40,390 nucleotides of DNA from Helochares maculicollis (GCA_033557835.1 JAWQRO010000387.1:1-40390); one strand, 5' to 3'; positions 19,268 to 34,114 are shown, numbered from the stretch's first letter. The notes: generated by a model not told the origin, from the sequence alone. Program-made: numbers and translations.

Positions 19268-22200
19268 TTTGTTTAAATACAAATGTTCCTATTTATTTTC
19301 TCTTCGGCACAAATTTTCGCTTTTTTCATTGATTTTGTAAATTCATACGTAGCAGATGTTGAAATTTTTAGTAGATAAAATTTAATTCTCTGTTAAGTTG
19401 GATCACAGATACGATAAGGGACCGAGTAATTAATTTTATTTTACTGCTACACTGAAAGTTCTAATAGCACTATTTTTATATACCATATGGTAAACCTACA
19501 CCTCTGAGTAGCTCATATTGAAGAACAAATTTGTATGCAAAATGCGCCAGCAAAAATGTGCAGATACAGCTTGCGATCCTTATAAGGACAATTTTAGTGA
19601 AACTAAGGTATTGAAACCGGTCGATTAAAGTTTAAAAGCGAGTTAAAGCGTTAATTAATCGTCGTTCAGATTTTATATGCATATTTATGAACTTAAACAT
19701 ATGTTTTGTCCTTTTTATAGATCGGACTTGTAAAATCAATTAAGTGCTCGCGTTAAGTGATTACATTATACAAATTATAAAATCAAATTAACTGCCACAT
19801 CCAATTCAATTTTATCGACAAAAATAAATAATAGCAATAGAAAAAAGACCCGAAAAAATACTTTGGAAAAAACAAGGTTGGGCTTCACTAAACGTATCAA
19901 ATTTCAATTGTAATTCAGCGAAATAAATCTTATTGCGTTCCACCGCGGCCAAACTGCCGAAAAGGATCTTGTGTATTAAATTAGGTACAAGGACGAATAC
20001 CTACAAATGCTTCACTATCTATATACAATCAAATTATAAAATGTAAATTATCGATTTTTCTTCTTACTGGCTGCGTACCGAACCATTGTTTTAAGTTTTT
20101 TACTCGTCGATTTATGATTTCAAATTGCAGACACAGCGCAAGGACAAAACGTCCTTTTACAGCGAAACGCCGATCTACGGCTTCACAATCCATTTATTAC
20201 GAATTATTTATGCATTATTTATTTAAATAATGCTCACGGTACTGTCTCGAAGATTTACGACTATTTTAGGCAAAGCAACGGTTTTATGCATTTTCTTGTT
20301 TTCTCTTTAGTCCAAATGTTTAGGTAGTAGTTGGGAAGTTCAACGACACTCTTCTCTCATTTACCGTTCTATTACGCTTTGATCTTGAGCAAAATCTTTA
20401 AATCCAACATATTTGTCATTATTTTGGCGCATTAACAGTTACTTGGTAATATTTCGGTACCAATTCTAAATATACGGCTGCGGTGCTCCGTATTTTCTTA
20501 ATGATTGTTTTAATATTTATGTTCCTAAGCCATAACAGGCCGCTTCATAGAAAACATAAATTATTATTTATTGCTTAGCCATTAATGCGAACGAAAGATT
20601 ATTTATTTAATGGGCTTATCTTATCTTTTGGATCTCTGATCTCGTAAATATAACTGTTTAAAATACGAATGGAGCGCGAGTAGTGTTTGCTTGCTCTGTA
20701 CTCTATCACAAATTATTTATTCGCTCTGGACCAGCAGACTGTGGACTTATACTTTCCTAGCAAAGCGCTTTTATTATTAAAATATGGCATCAAGTTGGCG
20801 TATTGTGACTATTACGGCCTTCGAGCTCGACGTTTACAACATTTCTTTATGCTCATGGTTTTCAGTTTTATGTTAAAGTGGAATATATTTGCACCTGCAA
20901 ATATATAAATACGACTTGCGAGAGGTTGCGTCGTGAAAGTGAAAATATTACACTTTTATAATTGTTTGTTGCATAATTATTTTTTTATTAAACATTTACA
21001 AGAAGGCGTCGAGAGTTTTAAAGCGTAAAATGTTATAAATTTCTAGCTAAACTAGGAGCGCTGTGACTGCTGTTAGGAATGTTATTCTTTGCCAAATTGA
21101 GATTTCCTGGTCTATGGACTAATTGATGTGTCTTGTATTTTATGTTATAAATATTTATTCCGGACTTTTTTGTCAATGAGGGTTAAATATGTGGCAAAAT
21201 TGATTTCAGATTGGCTAAACAAGCCACGCAATATAAATTTAAAAGTGAAAAGAAAATTGTTAGCTCGTAATCTGATTGTAATATATTTACTGATGATTTG
21301 GATTGCCTGTTACCACCTAATTATATATCATTTAAAAGTCAAGAAATTTTAACAAGTGCTAAATTACGTTTTTCCATGAAATGTGTTTGACTTATATTTT
21401 TAAAATATCGATAAAATTATTGTTTACCAAAACATGTAAACTGACGCAATATTTTAAGATTTTAAGAAATACACAATTTCACGTTACGTATATGCGAATT
21501 GAAATATTTTAATAAACATACAAACCTGAATCCTTACTTAATTGTAATTAGCATAGCAACATTGTAACTAATACAATGCCTATAAATTAAGCGACATGGC
21601 GGCGGCATCAATAAAAAATAAAGTACTTACGCCTTATAAGCAATGACTGCAAGAACATGTGTAAATAATGTTAAGGCCAACCTGTACTTTTATATTAAAC
21701 GCATTCTTAAAAACGTCCATACACGGATGTCCCCTCAATTCAGTTATATTATGTACGTTAATGACTTACATCACCTATATTTGGATAATGTTCGATATAA
21801 ACGTATGTTTACAATGCTAATTTCATGTTTATTTATTATGCCCCGCGCCATAAAAAGTTTCATTGCATCGCAGCTTACAGCCAATCCATGTGATGTACAA
21901 TAGATAAAATATTTAAAAATCTATTAAATGCAAGGTGAACTAAGCAAGCGTTATAAAATGCAAGGCGTACAAAAAATTTAATGTGCAAGGTAAAATTAGA
22001 AGTATTTAAAAATTAATAATATGCGAGTATTTCCCTTGTGTTTGCTTTTTACGAATTAAAGTGTACTAAAAATTTCAAAACACACACAGTGTTTGTACAC
22101 TCTGATTTAAATTACAACTTCCTCACCATCGCATTGCTATGGAATTCTTTTGCGTTGGGATATTTAAAGATGGCATTTCTCAGGCGAGGGACTATTTATA

Positions 22201-22279
22201 CTGAAAAATTATTTCGAAAACAACTCCATCAAACTATTTTCAGATTCTTAAGATTTAATAATTCCGGGCGCATATAGAA
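19268..22279. other. Intronic AT-rich DNA, no gene supported
   Basis: Short ORFs at 20687, 21128 and 21643 lack domains; the first two start from non-ATG codons. A few short ATGCAAGG repeats occur at 21927-21990. A less AT-rich patch near 20110-20200 could be regulatory, but nothing specific is seen. Confidence 0.4.
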
Positions 22280-23970
22280 TGTCGGTAAAATTAATGATGC
22301 GTATAATTATCGTGATGTGGTGTCTGCTATTTGCTGAAGCAGTGTTTTTCTGCATCACCCCAAACCTGCATGTGTCTCCTTCTGAAAAGAAGTTTAATCG
22401 TGTCGTCTGCGCATGAAACTCGTAATTGTGTACATAAGGAGATTTGTCTGTAAAAATTTGGCATAATAACTGAATTATCTAAAACCAAAAAAGAGCTGCT
22501 ATTTCCGGCGATTCAACCGCAAATCTGTCAAAGTCAATTTTAATGCTCCTGAAACTCCAAGGCCGAGGTTTAAATTTAACAAGATTGAGAAAATTTTGAT
22601 TCTGCACGGTTTGATTCGGTTGCCGTTGCGGATTATCACGGTCGGGAAACAAAAGAATTAAGACAAAGATTGTAAGAATGAGTCATCTTCTTCTCTAAGA
22701 GTAACCAACATAAAGAGTCCTTCAAATCGTGTGGAAGCGCGGTTGGCCAATTTAAGTTTAGTGACATTTCGCAAGAGTACCGTTTGCCGTTGTGCTGCTG
22801 TTGCAGAAACTTTAATTTGTCGCGAATGATACCATCTTTTAATGAAGATAAAGCTTCTTCAATTGCGAGTAGTAAATGTATTTGAGTCGTGTCCGCGCTT
22901 TAGAGGATGTTGTGTGTACATTTGGTGGGATTTTCTTGGACATGATAACATCTGATCTGATGGCACCCAATGAAATTTGAATATGTTGTTTAAAAACGTT
23001 TGTGCATTCTAAAAGCAAGAACTTTATACTTCAAGTAATTCAAACATAAATAAGTCTGTTTTTTTGAATCCTATGTAGTCTCTTTAAAATTTTAATCACA
23101 TTCAGCTCCTTAAAAATTTAAATAAATAATTGCAAGTAGTGATTCACTCTCTTTAATTAGCAATTCTGTGCAGAAGAGAGGTGTGTTCTGTAACACTTGG
23201 TAGCTCAAGCTCCGGAATCTAAAAAAGGTTTTTTTCATGGTTCAGATAACATCCGCAGTTTGCACTTGCCCTCTGTTGACCTTACAGCTTTTTGTCTACT
23301 AATAGTGTACTGTTTTAATTGCCCTTTATATCACTGTTAAATGCAAATGTAGCTGGTGGTTATTCACACCATTATCAACCAGGTGTTTGTGTTTAAGCAG
23401 TGCGAAGAACTTATCAACTAGTTTGTTTGGTTTTTGCTTTTAGTCAGCAAGGAACAAATGTTGTAAAATGAACCTGAAATTCCGAAACGGATAATTTATA
23501 GGCTCTATCAGCGAAGAACAGGGCACTTCTTGAGCAGCTAATACAACATGTACATAGCTGCGCTCTGTAATTTATTTATTTCATGTTGTAAACCGTAAAC
23601 AATTAATTTCATCTGGCTCCAGCTTGGCCATTTTATTTTGCTATAGACGTCTAATACATTGGCATTCTGATGAGGTCTAAATCTTGCTGCACTTAAAATG
23701 CTCATGCAGTCTAAACGATCTAGCCTAAAGCATTAACTCGTGCAAGATACTTTTCCTCTGAAATCTCATTGGCCATTTCCGCCAGCTAGACATTCTAAAT
23801 TACTATAGAAGACAATTATGTTAATTTCAAATTAATACTTTAGGGCATTCGCACCAACTAACGCGTGCAAAAAATTCCTATCTAATTTTCCGGTCTTTTT
23901 CTTTTACATCCTGCTGGGCCATGCCTGGAGCTTTCCGATTTTTTAGAACTTCCATGACAAACTTTGAAAT
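22280..23970. other. Less AT-biased intronic block, possible regulatory DNA
   Basis: Sequence complexity and G+C are higher here than in the flanking intron, for instance 22500-22800 and 23160-23300, without a usable reading frame. Long introns of insect regulatory genes often hold enhancers in such blocks. This is inference from composition only. Confidence 0.25.
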
Positions 23971-26900
23971 GATTTGTTATGCTGTCAATTCTTTAATCAA
24001 ATGATTATATTTTTATATACTATTGAATTGGCCACGCCTAATTATATAAGCAAACTGCCGTAACGCTGCATTGGTTGATTTAATTATAGCGCCTGATTTT
24101 GTATGAACGCTGGCTAATTTGTACAAATGCCCAAAAAACTTTTGCTAAAAATAAATACGAGCATTTTATTAGACTTGCTTTATAATTAAGTACATTTCTA
24201 ATAATAAAATCAAGTAATATAATAAATAACGGCATTTTTACATATTATTTTTGTCCCGATTTAAAATAGACAATTTTCACAATATTTGTCATGAACGAAA
24301 TTTTTAGATTGACGCGTTTTAAATATTTTCTCTAGGTGAAAATTCATTAATTGTAAGCTGAGGCAAAAACGACACTCAACATATCTTTATGCTACCTATA
24401 ATTATTACAGAGAACGTATAGTTATGACGACAATATAGTAGGTACAAGTCAGGAATGTATTGGTTCATGTATACGAAACCGAAAATCTGAATTATCGACT
24501 TGTAACCAGCAAAATGCAATTTTTCAATGAAAAATGGTTCTATGTAACGAAAACCTAACGATTGCATTATGTTCTGCTTGATGAAGAAGGGCTTCGAAGA
24601 TCTTGTAAAAGAAAGTGTTTTATTACTAAACTTTTGTTCATGGCTTCATTAGCCAAAGCGAGTTATGAATCCGCTAAAACCAATATTTTGATAGGATTTT
24701 GGCCCTTTGCGAAACAGTAATGCCCCAAGAAAAGGAACATTACTGACCAAACCGATTGAATTTATTTATTAATGTCGCTTAATGTAAATAATGATAATTA
24801 AAAATATTGTTCCAGATATAAAATCTAAGATTCTAGTCGCACAAAAAACCAAACTCATCTACATTCAACAGTACAATGCAAAACCACCTTCCTCTAACAA
24901 TGATGAAGTTCTGCTTGTTAAAGTGATAAAAGAGAAATCAATTATTCAATTTAAATTATAGCTCCTAAATAGTTTATAATTATGTGGCTAAGATCCCGAA
25001 TTTTTGAAAGCCATTCAATCGCTCCAGTAGTAGAAGTGGCCAAAAACTAATAATGCATTAAGATAATGTGTGCAAAATTCTTTCAATGAGTATAGCGATA
25101 TTATAAACCATCTTTTAAGATTTCAAAGGAGTCAACTATGATATATTCAGGTGGGAATAAAATTAAATAAAAGATAAAGATAAACTACTACCGAGAAGAA
25201 TGCTTACCTAAATAGATATTATTTATTATCGAGAATTTTGATACAGGCTGCAATTTAATTTAAATTAATAATTGTCAAATCAAACTTTGCTGAAATATAT
25301 TTTTGTTTAATTAAGTTTAAATGAAATGTAAAGAACTTCTTATGTAAATCAAAACTTGGGAGAAAGTAAAATGTAAATATATACTATAATTTGAGATAGC
25401 TACTATATTTTATAGTCAGAAACTAAAACGTAGTGTCGTAGTAGTAGTGTGTAATTTTTGCCTAAGTTTGTAAAACCCTCAGTTCTTGCCAATTTAGATT
25501 CTAACAAATTACTCATTGTTCAATTATTGACGCTTTATATCAAATATGCAGCAGGCTATAAAAATATTTGTGTATATTTAATTTTGTAACACTTATTTTG
25601 CAGTTATGAAAACTAAATAAACTAACATACAACAAAGCATTGCAAGTCAGGTATGATACAATTGTTATTACCTGAACTATAATTCTGATGACTTATTGTT
25701 GATTGAAATATGTCGATTGTGTTTTAACTCATTTCTCCCGAACACGAACTCAGCTGATATCTTCACTGATTGAATATGTTGGATGTGATAATTTTACTGG
25801 TTCTTATCGAAAAATAATTGCTATTGTAGCGAACTAAACAAAGAAACCAATCTGAACTTGTAGAATGTAAATTAGTATTACTCACGGGGACTGAGGCTAG
25901 TTAACACTTGAGACCATGTACCAAGTCTTTTGGATAGTATTTATAATGAATAAAAAATTAGCACGTATAAAATATTCATGGATTTTACCCACAAATCTGG
26001 TGAGGCTTTTGTAGGCCTTTCTATTTAGTTATAAACTAATTTTAACAATTTTGCAATTTTTGGTAAAAAGGAAGAGGTCCGGCAATGTTAATCCTGTGCA
26101 GTTAAGTAAAATTTGCATATTTTTTCTAGTTAAAAGCATCATAATTCATTCAGAAAATTCGACTACAATGAGAGCAATTCTTGAACCCTGTGTAAAACAT
26201 TTTCTCTGATCATAAGTTTGTTTTATCAAAGTGCTATAACTTAAAGAAATGACATACTTCTTTTACGTATGCCATATTATCTTGCGACGCTTTTTGCCTT
26301 TGTTTTTCGATGTTCTTAATAAAAGAAAAAAGTTTAATAGAGTATCAATCACGAAGCGAAAACAGTATTTCAAATCCGAAAAGAAACGAATTATTCATGG
26401 TATTTATAACCAGAAAAGTTTTAGATAGGTTATTTTTGAAAATATTGCTAGTGAAATCTATTATATTTCACGTAAGCCTATATTTTGTTCCACTGAAAAA
26501 TATCTACGATGAGGCGCTTGTAAACCACCGTTTTAGCATAACATTATAAAAATCAACTCTTATATCGAAAAACATTTACTAATAATAAGATAATTGTCAG
26601 AGTATGCGAAACACTTTCAATTATAAAAATGTAAAAAATTTCAATTTTAAAAATGTAAAAAATAAGTCCTTGCTTATTAAATATAACGAGTAGCTATGAA
26701 GTCAATCCTTAATTTGGGTAGCCATATACAGTTTTCTACATTGCTGAATATGGTAAATTCATAACCCCTGAATTTGTGTAAGTATCAAAAGCTTCATAAT
26801 ATAGAAATATTGTGTTTGTTCAAAACGTAACCTTGTGTCTTAGAAAAAATATAGCTTTTTAAACTTTGCTTAAGGGTGACAAAAGTGGCGATTATTTAGA

Positions 26901-27710
26901 AAAGTTAGTTCTATATTTTATAATTTATCTTAAAATAAATATTTAACTAAAAGTAATAAAAAGCCATTGTCTGTAATTTTTTTTTTCGCTAAATGGCCAA
27001 GGAAATTTCATTTTCTTTGCTAGAAAATATAACCGAATAAATTAAATTACTTTAAACGATATTTATGTTAACTAATGCAAAGAAGATACAGTATTTAAAA
27101 ATTGAAAAAAATTTTGTTTTAATTGGTAACACTTTTCACTTCGAAAAGAACATATCTGTGGCAGCTGAGAACCAAATTATTATGTGATTTGCTACTTAAT
27201 TTGCACTTTCAACTATTTGTAGTTTGAATCTAACAGATAAATAAAGTATTCCGAGATTAGTCAAAGAGCAATACAACTCCCTCGTTATACCGGATATTGG
27301 CTCATGCATCGCATAGTAATACTTTACACACGATTATCAGTTAAAAGTAATGAGGAATAGGATAAGTATGTGGTGCAAATTACTATTACCTGAATGGTTG
27401 TATTTGCGGAAGGATTCGCAACAGAGGCAAATAGACTGACTACACATTATAATCATATAATAATAAATGTTTTCCTTTACTTTGTTGCGAAGATTAGTTT
27501 TGGTCTGATAAACTTCCAAATGATTTTAATTGTTTTAATATAGGTAGCTATAAGTTTTTTTCAGTAATAACTTTTCTTGTCAACTCTGGTCTATTAATTC
27601 CGAGCTGGTTTTTCCGGCAAATATCTTCGTGTCTTCGCCGAGGCGAGAATTTATACGATTTTGTTTCAAGATTTATAAGCATTCTTTGGCGCACATTTGT
27701 CAAATTTAAT
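23971..27710. other. Intronic AT-rich DNA, no gene supported
   Basis: No domain-bearing ORF. A short tandem of TTCAATTnTAAAAATGTAAAAAA occurs at about 26617-26662. The 26310-26549 and 27337-27519 ORFs look like chance. Confidence 0.4.
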
Positions 27711-27716
27711 GGTGCC

Positions 27717-27861
27717 AAATATTTTCGTAACTCGACAAGAAAATTTCATTTAAATTTAAAGAATTCTCGTCTTAATTTGAATAGCAGTTAGCAAAATATT
27801 TTCGTAAGTCAACAAGAAAATGTAATTTTAATCTTAAGAATTCATCTTAATTTAAATATTA
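27717..27861. repeat. Two-copy direct repeat, period about 77 bp
   Basis: AAATATTTTCGTAACTCGACAAGAAAATTTCATTT... (from 27717) recurs from 27794 with a few changes and ends at matching TTCATCTTAATTTAAAT. The units are adjacent, in the same orientation, and similar over about 65 nt. Confidence 0.65.
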
Positions 27862-29270
27862 GACTGCGGGTCGCACTGAGGATATAATGTAGAACATACT
27901 GTGGAATGTACTGTAGGACGCGTTTGACTGTTAAATGTATTGCAGGCTAGAAGCGATCAAACAGATTCGGTTTGTCTTCAATTCGTAAGGCTCCAAAGAT
28001 TAGATCGCTTACATAGGAGAACGAAAAGTGGTGTCTTGGAGTGATCTTGAACTTAATACTCCCAACTGGATAAAATTACATTTTTTGCCCTCGCCATTGG
28101 CTTGATTTAATATAATACCGTCCAATCGTCTCAAGTTTTATGTAAAATTAATAAGTAAACAAAGTCAAATAAATCAACTATCTGGCGTCGTTATTGTCGA
28201 TCCTCATCTGCTATTGTGTAGTTCTTCTTTTGATTCTCTCCAGGGCAAAAATCAGTTATCGTTCAATTCCGAATTTTCCGTTCCATCAAACTTATCGCAC
28301 GGTAAGTGATAAATTAAATTTACGCCCAGCAAACATGAAAGTAAAGCAATTAGAATGGAATTAATGCTCAACATAATTACCGCTCTAACGTATGATTTTA
28401 ACTCTTTAGTATAATCCTATTAGTAGAAGTGATACGTCTTAAATTACACCTTAGTTGCCATAACGAATTAAGCGTAAATCACAGTTTTCATCACGTTTTA
28501 CTACACGGTGTCGTGTCGCGGAAAAAATTACAAAAAACAAGACAAATCATGAAAACAACAGCGGCGACCTTCTAGTAATCAGCAAGTCCTGGAGGGCGTC
28601 TTGCGTAATGTCTTCAGAAACTGTTGCAATTTCCCGGGCAGGCGTTTCAATTTAATACGCATATATATATTGGTTAGTTCGATTGTGCGTCAAAAAGCCG
28701 CTGTTTTTATTTGGTTTAATCGTTTAATCGTGAAAGAATTTGTGTAATTCATATTTGTAGTTTAACTATGGTCTGTGGTTTCAGGATATAGCATAAATTC
28801 GTTTACTTATCTAAGCAAAGTTTGTCTTGAATTGTAGATAATTTGATACCAACGAAGATATATTTTCACTGTCATAAACTTTGAATGGGCTTATTGTAAA
28901 AATAACTAGAAAAATCAGTTAAGATATACATTTGCAGTTTTTTGTAATGCAAACCCAGCTTTAAAAATGATTGAAATAATTACTAAATAACTATTTCTTC
29001 CAACCAATTTATTTTTGGTTCGCTAAATGCTTGTGTGTCTATCTGCAGTAAATTGAAACCTTCCATTGTTTACAACGAACAGATCATTGCCATGTGCCTT
29101 TATGCAAATGCAACACTTGCCCAGGAAATGTTAAAAGGATTCGTTTGTTTCTATAAGGTTTATAATAGCAATTGCTTTTATATGAAGCGGATGCAATTCA
29201 AGTAGAGAGGTATTGAATGCAAAGTAAATTGGAAAAAACAAAGAATTGTAGCCAGCAGCCTGCTTGAGGT
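27862..29270. other. Intronic DNA with a less AT-biased patch
   Basis: 28180-28300 and 28490-28660 are less AT-biased than the flanks and include the imperfect palindrome ACACGGTGTCGTGT (28504-28517). No reading frame or RNA is recognised. Confidence 0.35.
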
Positions 29271-29433
29271 AGCGCTCCACACCGCCTTTCATTGGTACTA
29301 TATATAGACTAACATTGCCTCTAAATACAGACTATCAATGATTCTATATTCAAGCATTATTTCTTCGTGCAAACCATCATTGGTACTATATACAGCCTAT
29401 CATTGGTACTTCGTACCATTCGGTGAGCGCTGC
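29271..29433. repeat. TCATTGGTACTATATA repeats enclosed by inverted arms
   Basis: TCATTGGTACTATATA(T/C)AG occurs at about 29289 and 29377, with a partial third unit at 29400 and a related block between. On the outside, AGCGCTCCACACCG (from 29272) and CGGTGAGCGCT (ending about 29432) form imperfect inverted arms. The arrangement suggests a small foldback element or a minisatellite in a palindrome. Confidence 0.5.
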
Positions 29434-32400
29434 TTACTTGCATAACGAGTCAGTTTTATCTTTGACATTGATCAGAAAATGCGGTTTCCTATTCGGATTT
29501 AGATTTATCTACCCTTTTTCCACGCTGCAGTCCTTCCGCGCTTTTTAGTTTTCAAAATAACAGCATTCTAACCCAAATAGCAGGCGGTTTTAGATTGGCA
29601 GTTGATGCAATTGCGCAATCTCCTTTTCTTGATATTTCGCACGTGTAGCTCTAGAGCTCCACGCTGAAAATCCCGCTGCAACCTTTTTAATCCAATCTAA
29701 TTCTTAAATAAATTCGGAGACTGCCTCGTCGCATTAAAATTCCTAAAATTTGTGCTAAGCCGCCGTAATGTGTTTTTATTTAGATTTTATATCCAGCGCT
29801 TAACTTTTGAAAGCCGACAATTTATTTCCCATATTTTAGAAAATGAGATTTTGACCAGCGCGGTATTTATAAGCTTCTACATTAAAGTGATTTGATTGCA
29901 TTTTTAATTAGATGTCTTGTTGATTGAGTAAGCGGGGGTACCTCTTTTACTATATTTTATAGTTTAGCTTATCTATGCTGTGACCTACTTCTATTTGAAT
30001 ATCCTGTGTATGATTTTTGACTTCATCCTATTATCTAATATTGTACATACACTTACTTATTAGTGTAAAGCGTAATATACTTAAAGATATTAAACGTATA
30101 TAAGTAATAAAAACAAGTTAAGGTTTATGATAAAAGATGAAGATTTTACCGGCAGAAGTGGGTGTATGCAGCAATTTCCGATTTTAGAAAAAATGCAAAC
30201 AAAAAATAAATGAAGCGTTAAAATTAATGAAGTGACCTAAAAATCATCATAGTCATCATCATAACAGAGGTAATTATGGTACAAATTTCGTTCAAGGTCA
30301 TTTTGCAGGTCAGTAACAAATTTTCAATCTATTAAGGTTTCATAACTGTTACACAGAGAACGTTTTTGTTTCTGCCATTCAAGTGCAAGAATGCCTCCGG
30401 TTAACGAGCCCAAATGTTTCGAATTACTTCTTGTCAATTACACGATCTCCTCTCTCTTTTTTGAGTTGAAATATAGTTCGCTTTATAATTATAAGTTTGG
30501 CTTTTTCTGTGTCTTACAATACTTCTATCTATGCCACTCATATGTCTATATGCTGCTTCCTACGAGTAGAAGGTTCATATAATTTTATCTGGTTAATTGG
30601 AAGTCTTTTCCTTCTGATTAAAATTTGCAAGGTTTTTCTGCTTTGGTGCTTTGTTTAAAATGTAAGCGATTGGGTTATTGTTTGTTAAGAGGATTGTTTC
30701 TTTTTGCTTAACCCTGCAATGAGTATTTTAGCTAATTAGTTTTCGATTCGTCTTTATCCGTTTCATTTAATTAATTATAAATTAATGTATTGCTAATACG
30801 TAATATTTTAGTCGCATTCCTATTAAGTAAAGCGGTCCTGCTGAGAGACCGATCCCAAGTACAAAAACGAAGACGTTCCATTATGCGTTGCTTGTTGAAA
30901 TATAACCGTTTTCACTTTTCAGGAAAAATGACTGCTCTTGACAAATTTTCTTGCCAAGTTCGCACGGTCGAAGTTCAAGGATTCTTGCATGTCGATCGTT
31001 AATCATGATCTTTAAGCAGTGCTGAGATGAGCGTGCTGAGATCTTGAATGGCAGATACTAATCTGGGTAATTTGGACCGATCTACGTGCGCTCGAAACTT
31101 CCATGTAGCGAATTGGAAAAATACAAAATAGCCAATAATTAATCTAAAGATTGAGTGGTAAACTAATGGGCAGTCTGCAGAATCTATCCAATCTCATCTA
31201 GCGGTACAAGTCAATCCTGTACTTTATCAAAATTGCTCCTTTCGTTAGTCACTTGTTTTAAACACCTGCTCTCTAAGAAAAATTTAATAAAACGTTTTTG
31301 CTTGAAGATTGCATGTACTAATTTAAAAGCATTAAAATTATAATGCCAAAACACTTTAATTAAAAAATGTCTTAATGGTAAAGAGAAAAAACGATTTAAT
31401 TAAAAAACTGCATTTTAACAACGTACTAAGTTAAAAAAATGTTTTATATTTCAAACACTGGGAAATGATTTCAATGCATTTTAGATTATCAAAGGCTTGC
31501 TACAAATAGTTGGCACCTCAATGTCTACCTATTACCTCCAGAGCATTCCAAAAGCATGATGTTTTTTTAAATTCCGGATAATGACTGAAAAATGATGGTT
31601 GGTTGCTCATAGTACCAACGGGTATTATATTATTATATAAAATTTCAATGACGGTCGCAAATGGTAATGACGGAAATGCTGCCTGCACATGATGATCGTG
31701 ACCTTCCCCGTTTTCCATTATACTAATAACCATCACAAAGAATATGTTAACGAGTATAACTTAAACAGAAGCTGTCATTTTACAAAACCGAAATACCAGA
31801 AAAATAGTTACGCAACTGCGCCGCCCCAGCAGCGTCTATCGCGTCGTATTTAAGCAAGTTTCGTTTTTTTTATTATTCGAAATTCTGTAGCCAAGCTCCA
31901 TAGCTTAACCACAAATTGAAATTGTAGCATAATTGTATTTCGAGCATAGAGACAAGACAGCAATTTCTTCGGTATTACAATAAAAATGGTATAATTACGG
32001 TTTCTTTGGTCAATTGCGTTTCTTTAACAGTTGGTTTGATTTAAAACGCCGCAATCTGTTTCCTTTTATGCAATCTTTTCGTCATTGTTGAAAATGCTTT
32101 GTTCACATTTCGTTGTTATGGAATCGTATGAAGCTGTACGTCCTATTCTGAATCGATGAATTTTAAACTTTGTTGGATAGTTAAAACAGCTATTGTTTTG
32201 ATACCTTTTGATTGACTTAGAAATAAGCATGTAAATTGAAATGCTTTTAAGGTGGATGGACCTTGTGCACGTCATGATCTGCGCATAGTATATAATTTTC
32301 CATGTTCTTAGAAATATTAACAATCCTGCAATTGCATGTTACATTTATATGATTTTCTATCTTGATATTCCAAACTATTATAATTGTAAAAATAGAGTGT

Positions 32401-34114
32401 AAAATTTTCCTCTAATTGTTAAATAACGGTGCTGACAAATTGAAAAAGGAAAAAATATTTGTAAAAATAAAAAAATTACAATACTATTGAGTTTCATCTT
32501 GTGCAACAGAAATGCTTTTTAAAAATTGGCTGAAAGGGCATGTGTCTCTTGCAAGTGTATTTATATCACATTGTCTCTACAATAAAATAGTTTTAAGAGG
32601 TTGGGGTTAGTGTTACGACCGTGCCGTTAACTAAACACTTCAATATCTTAATTTTATGACACTTGTTTTAAGTTTAATGTGTAAATCTCGCGCATGTCTC
32701 TGTTAATTTGTCTGCTATAAAATCGTCACTCTATTTTAGTGCGTTTTTTATTCAGCAAAGAGTCCTGTGAAGTAACGCCGGATGCGAAGAGTTAAAACAT
32801 TTGTTGACAACTCTAGAACCACTGTTCCTGTGAGCTTTGCTTGCGGATTGGATCATCCGATGACACTTTTAAGATTATAGGATGTGATATTTGGGCAATC
32901 CGATTGATCAATCTGAAGCTGTGGCCTAAATTCTCGAAATCTTTGTAGTCGAGTTATTTAAAACGCAGCCATGAATTCACATGGTAGTATGTACATACGT
33001 TACATACCTTTCATGTGTAAAGTTATATTCGTCCACATAAGTTCACGGTTGTGTTTGGGTGTGGGTGATCCAATCTTTTATTTTCCATAAGTGCACTAAA
33101 AACATCCTCAATGAAAGTTTTATGGCCGTTCTCAACGAATGTGCCGACTAATTTTAGGTCCATTATTCCTCTCGGTGTATCTTGAGATATCGTTTAGTTT
33201 ATTGGAATTCATCTCGACTATATCATTTCAAAAGCCGTGATTGATATTGTGACTATGAGAAAATATTAACCAAGGCCTGTGCATAGTCGCTATAAGTTTA
33301 CATTCAAAAGAATATCATTAGATCTAACGGTTAAAACTCTGCAGTCCCGTATAAGACGCATTCACCATTGTTCAAACATGAGATTTTCTCTTCATCTCCT
33401 TAAGCTAACATAAGATATTTCCCATCAATTAAACTGTAAACTTGCAAGATATCGTTCACTAGACTCGATAAAATATGGAAATGTTTGCAAGTTGCAGAAT
33501 TAAAAGTTTATCACTGTCAACAGTGAATAGTTAACGAGGAAGCTTTTGTTAACCTAATTTAAATGTAACAGTTTTTGCGTATTGAACAAAAGGAGTAGCG
33601 GCCTTGGTATGGTAAAAAAATGATTACAAATTTCTAATTATAGTGTCATTATTTCCGTGCAGCTAATTATTTGAACCGACGACATTACCGTGTTCTATGA
33701 GTCCAATTTACACATTTTTTTTTCTTTCTTCAGAATTGAGAGCGCGCTTTTTTGTACACAAAAGAATTGGAATGTCATCACCCATTATTACCACAACAAA
33801 AATTTCTTGTAATTTAGATAGTTACCGTTATAATTATAACTTGATGTTGGTCATTATTGAATACGCAGATGATAGTAGCTGCCTGCCTTATAATAATTTT
33901 ATTTCTTTATAATATTTGTCTCGTTCAATAATTTGGGTCGAATAGCACTAATTTTGAAATGTTTAAAAACCTAAATAATAATAAATCTTTTATAATTTGA
34001 CACACTAAGATAAAACAACATCGTTATGCCAAGGTTTTAAACCAATTTTCCACTAATGCAGAGAGAAGCTAAATTTATCTCTTTCTTCGTTTTTGAACAT
34101 TTATCAGCGCAATG
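29434..34114. other. Intronic DNA, no gene supported
   Basis: ORFs here are short. The minus-strand frame at 31518-31733 (GHDHHVQAAFPSLPFATVIEILYNN) looks somewhat coding and runs into a GTAATA donor-like site, but has no known domain. A plus-strand acceptor-like site at 30907-30922 precedes a 24-codon frame. Neither is firm. Confidence 0.35.

Noticed and set aside
20687..21352. Short hydrophobic ORFs as membrane proteins
   Set aside because: They open at TTG or GTG, lack domains and have the Phe/Leu/Tyr-rich composition expected of AT-rich chance frames.
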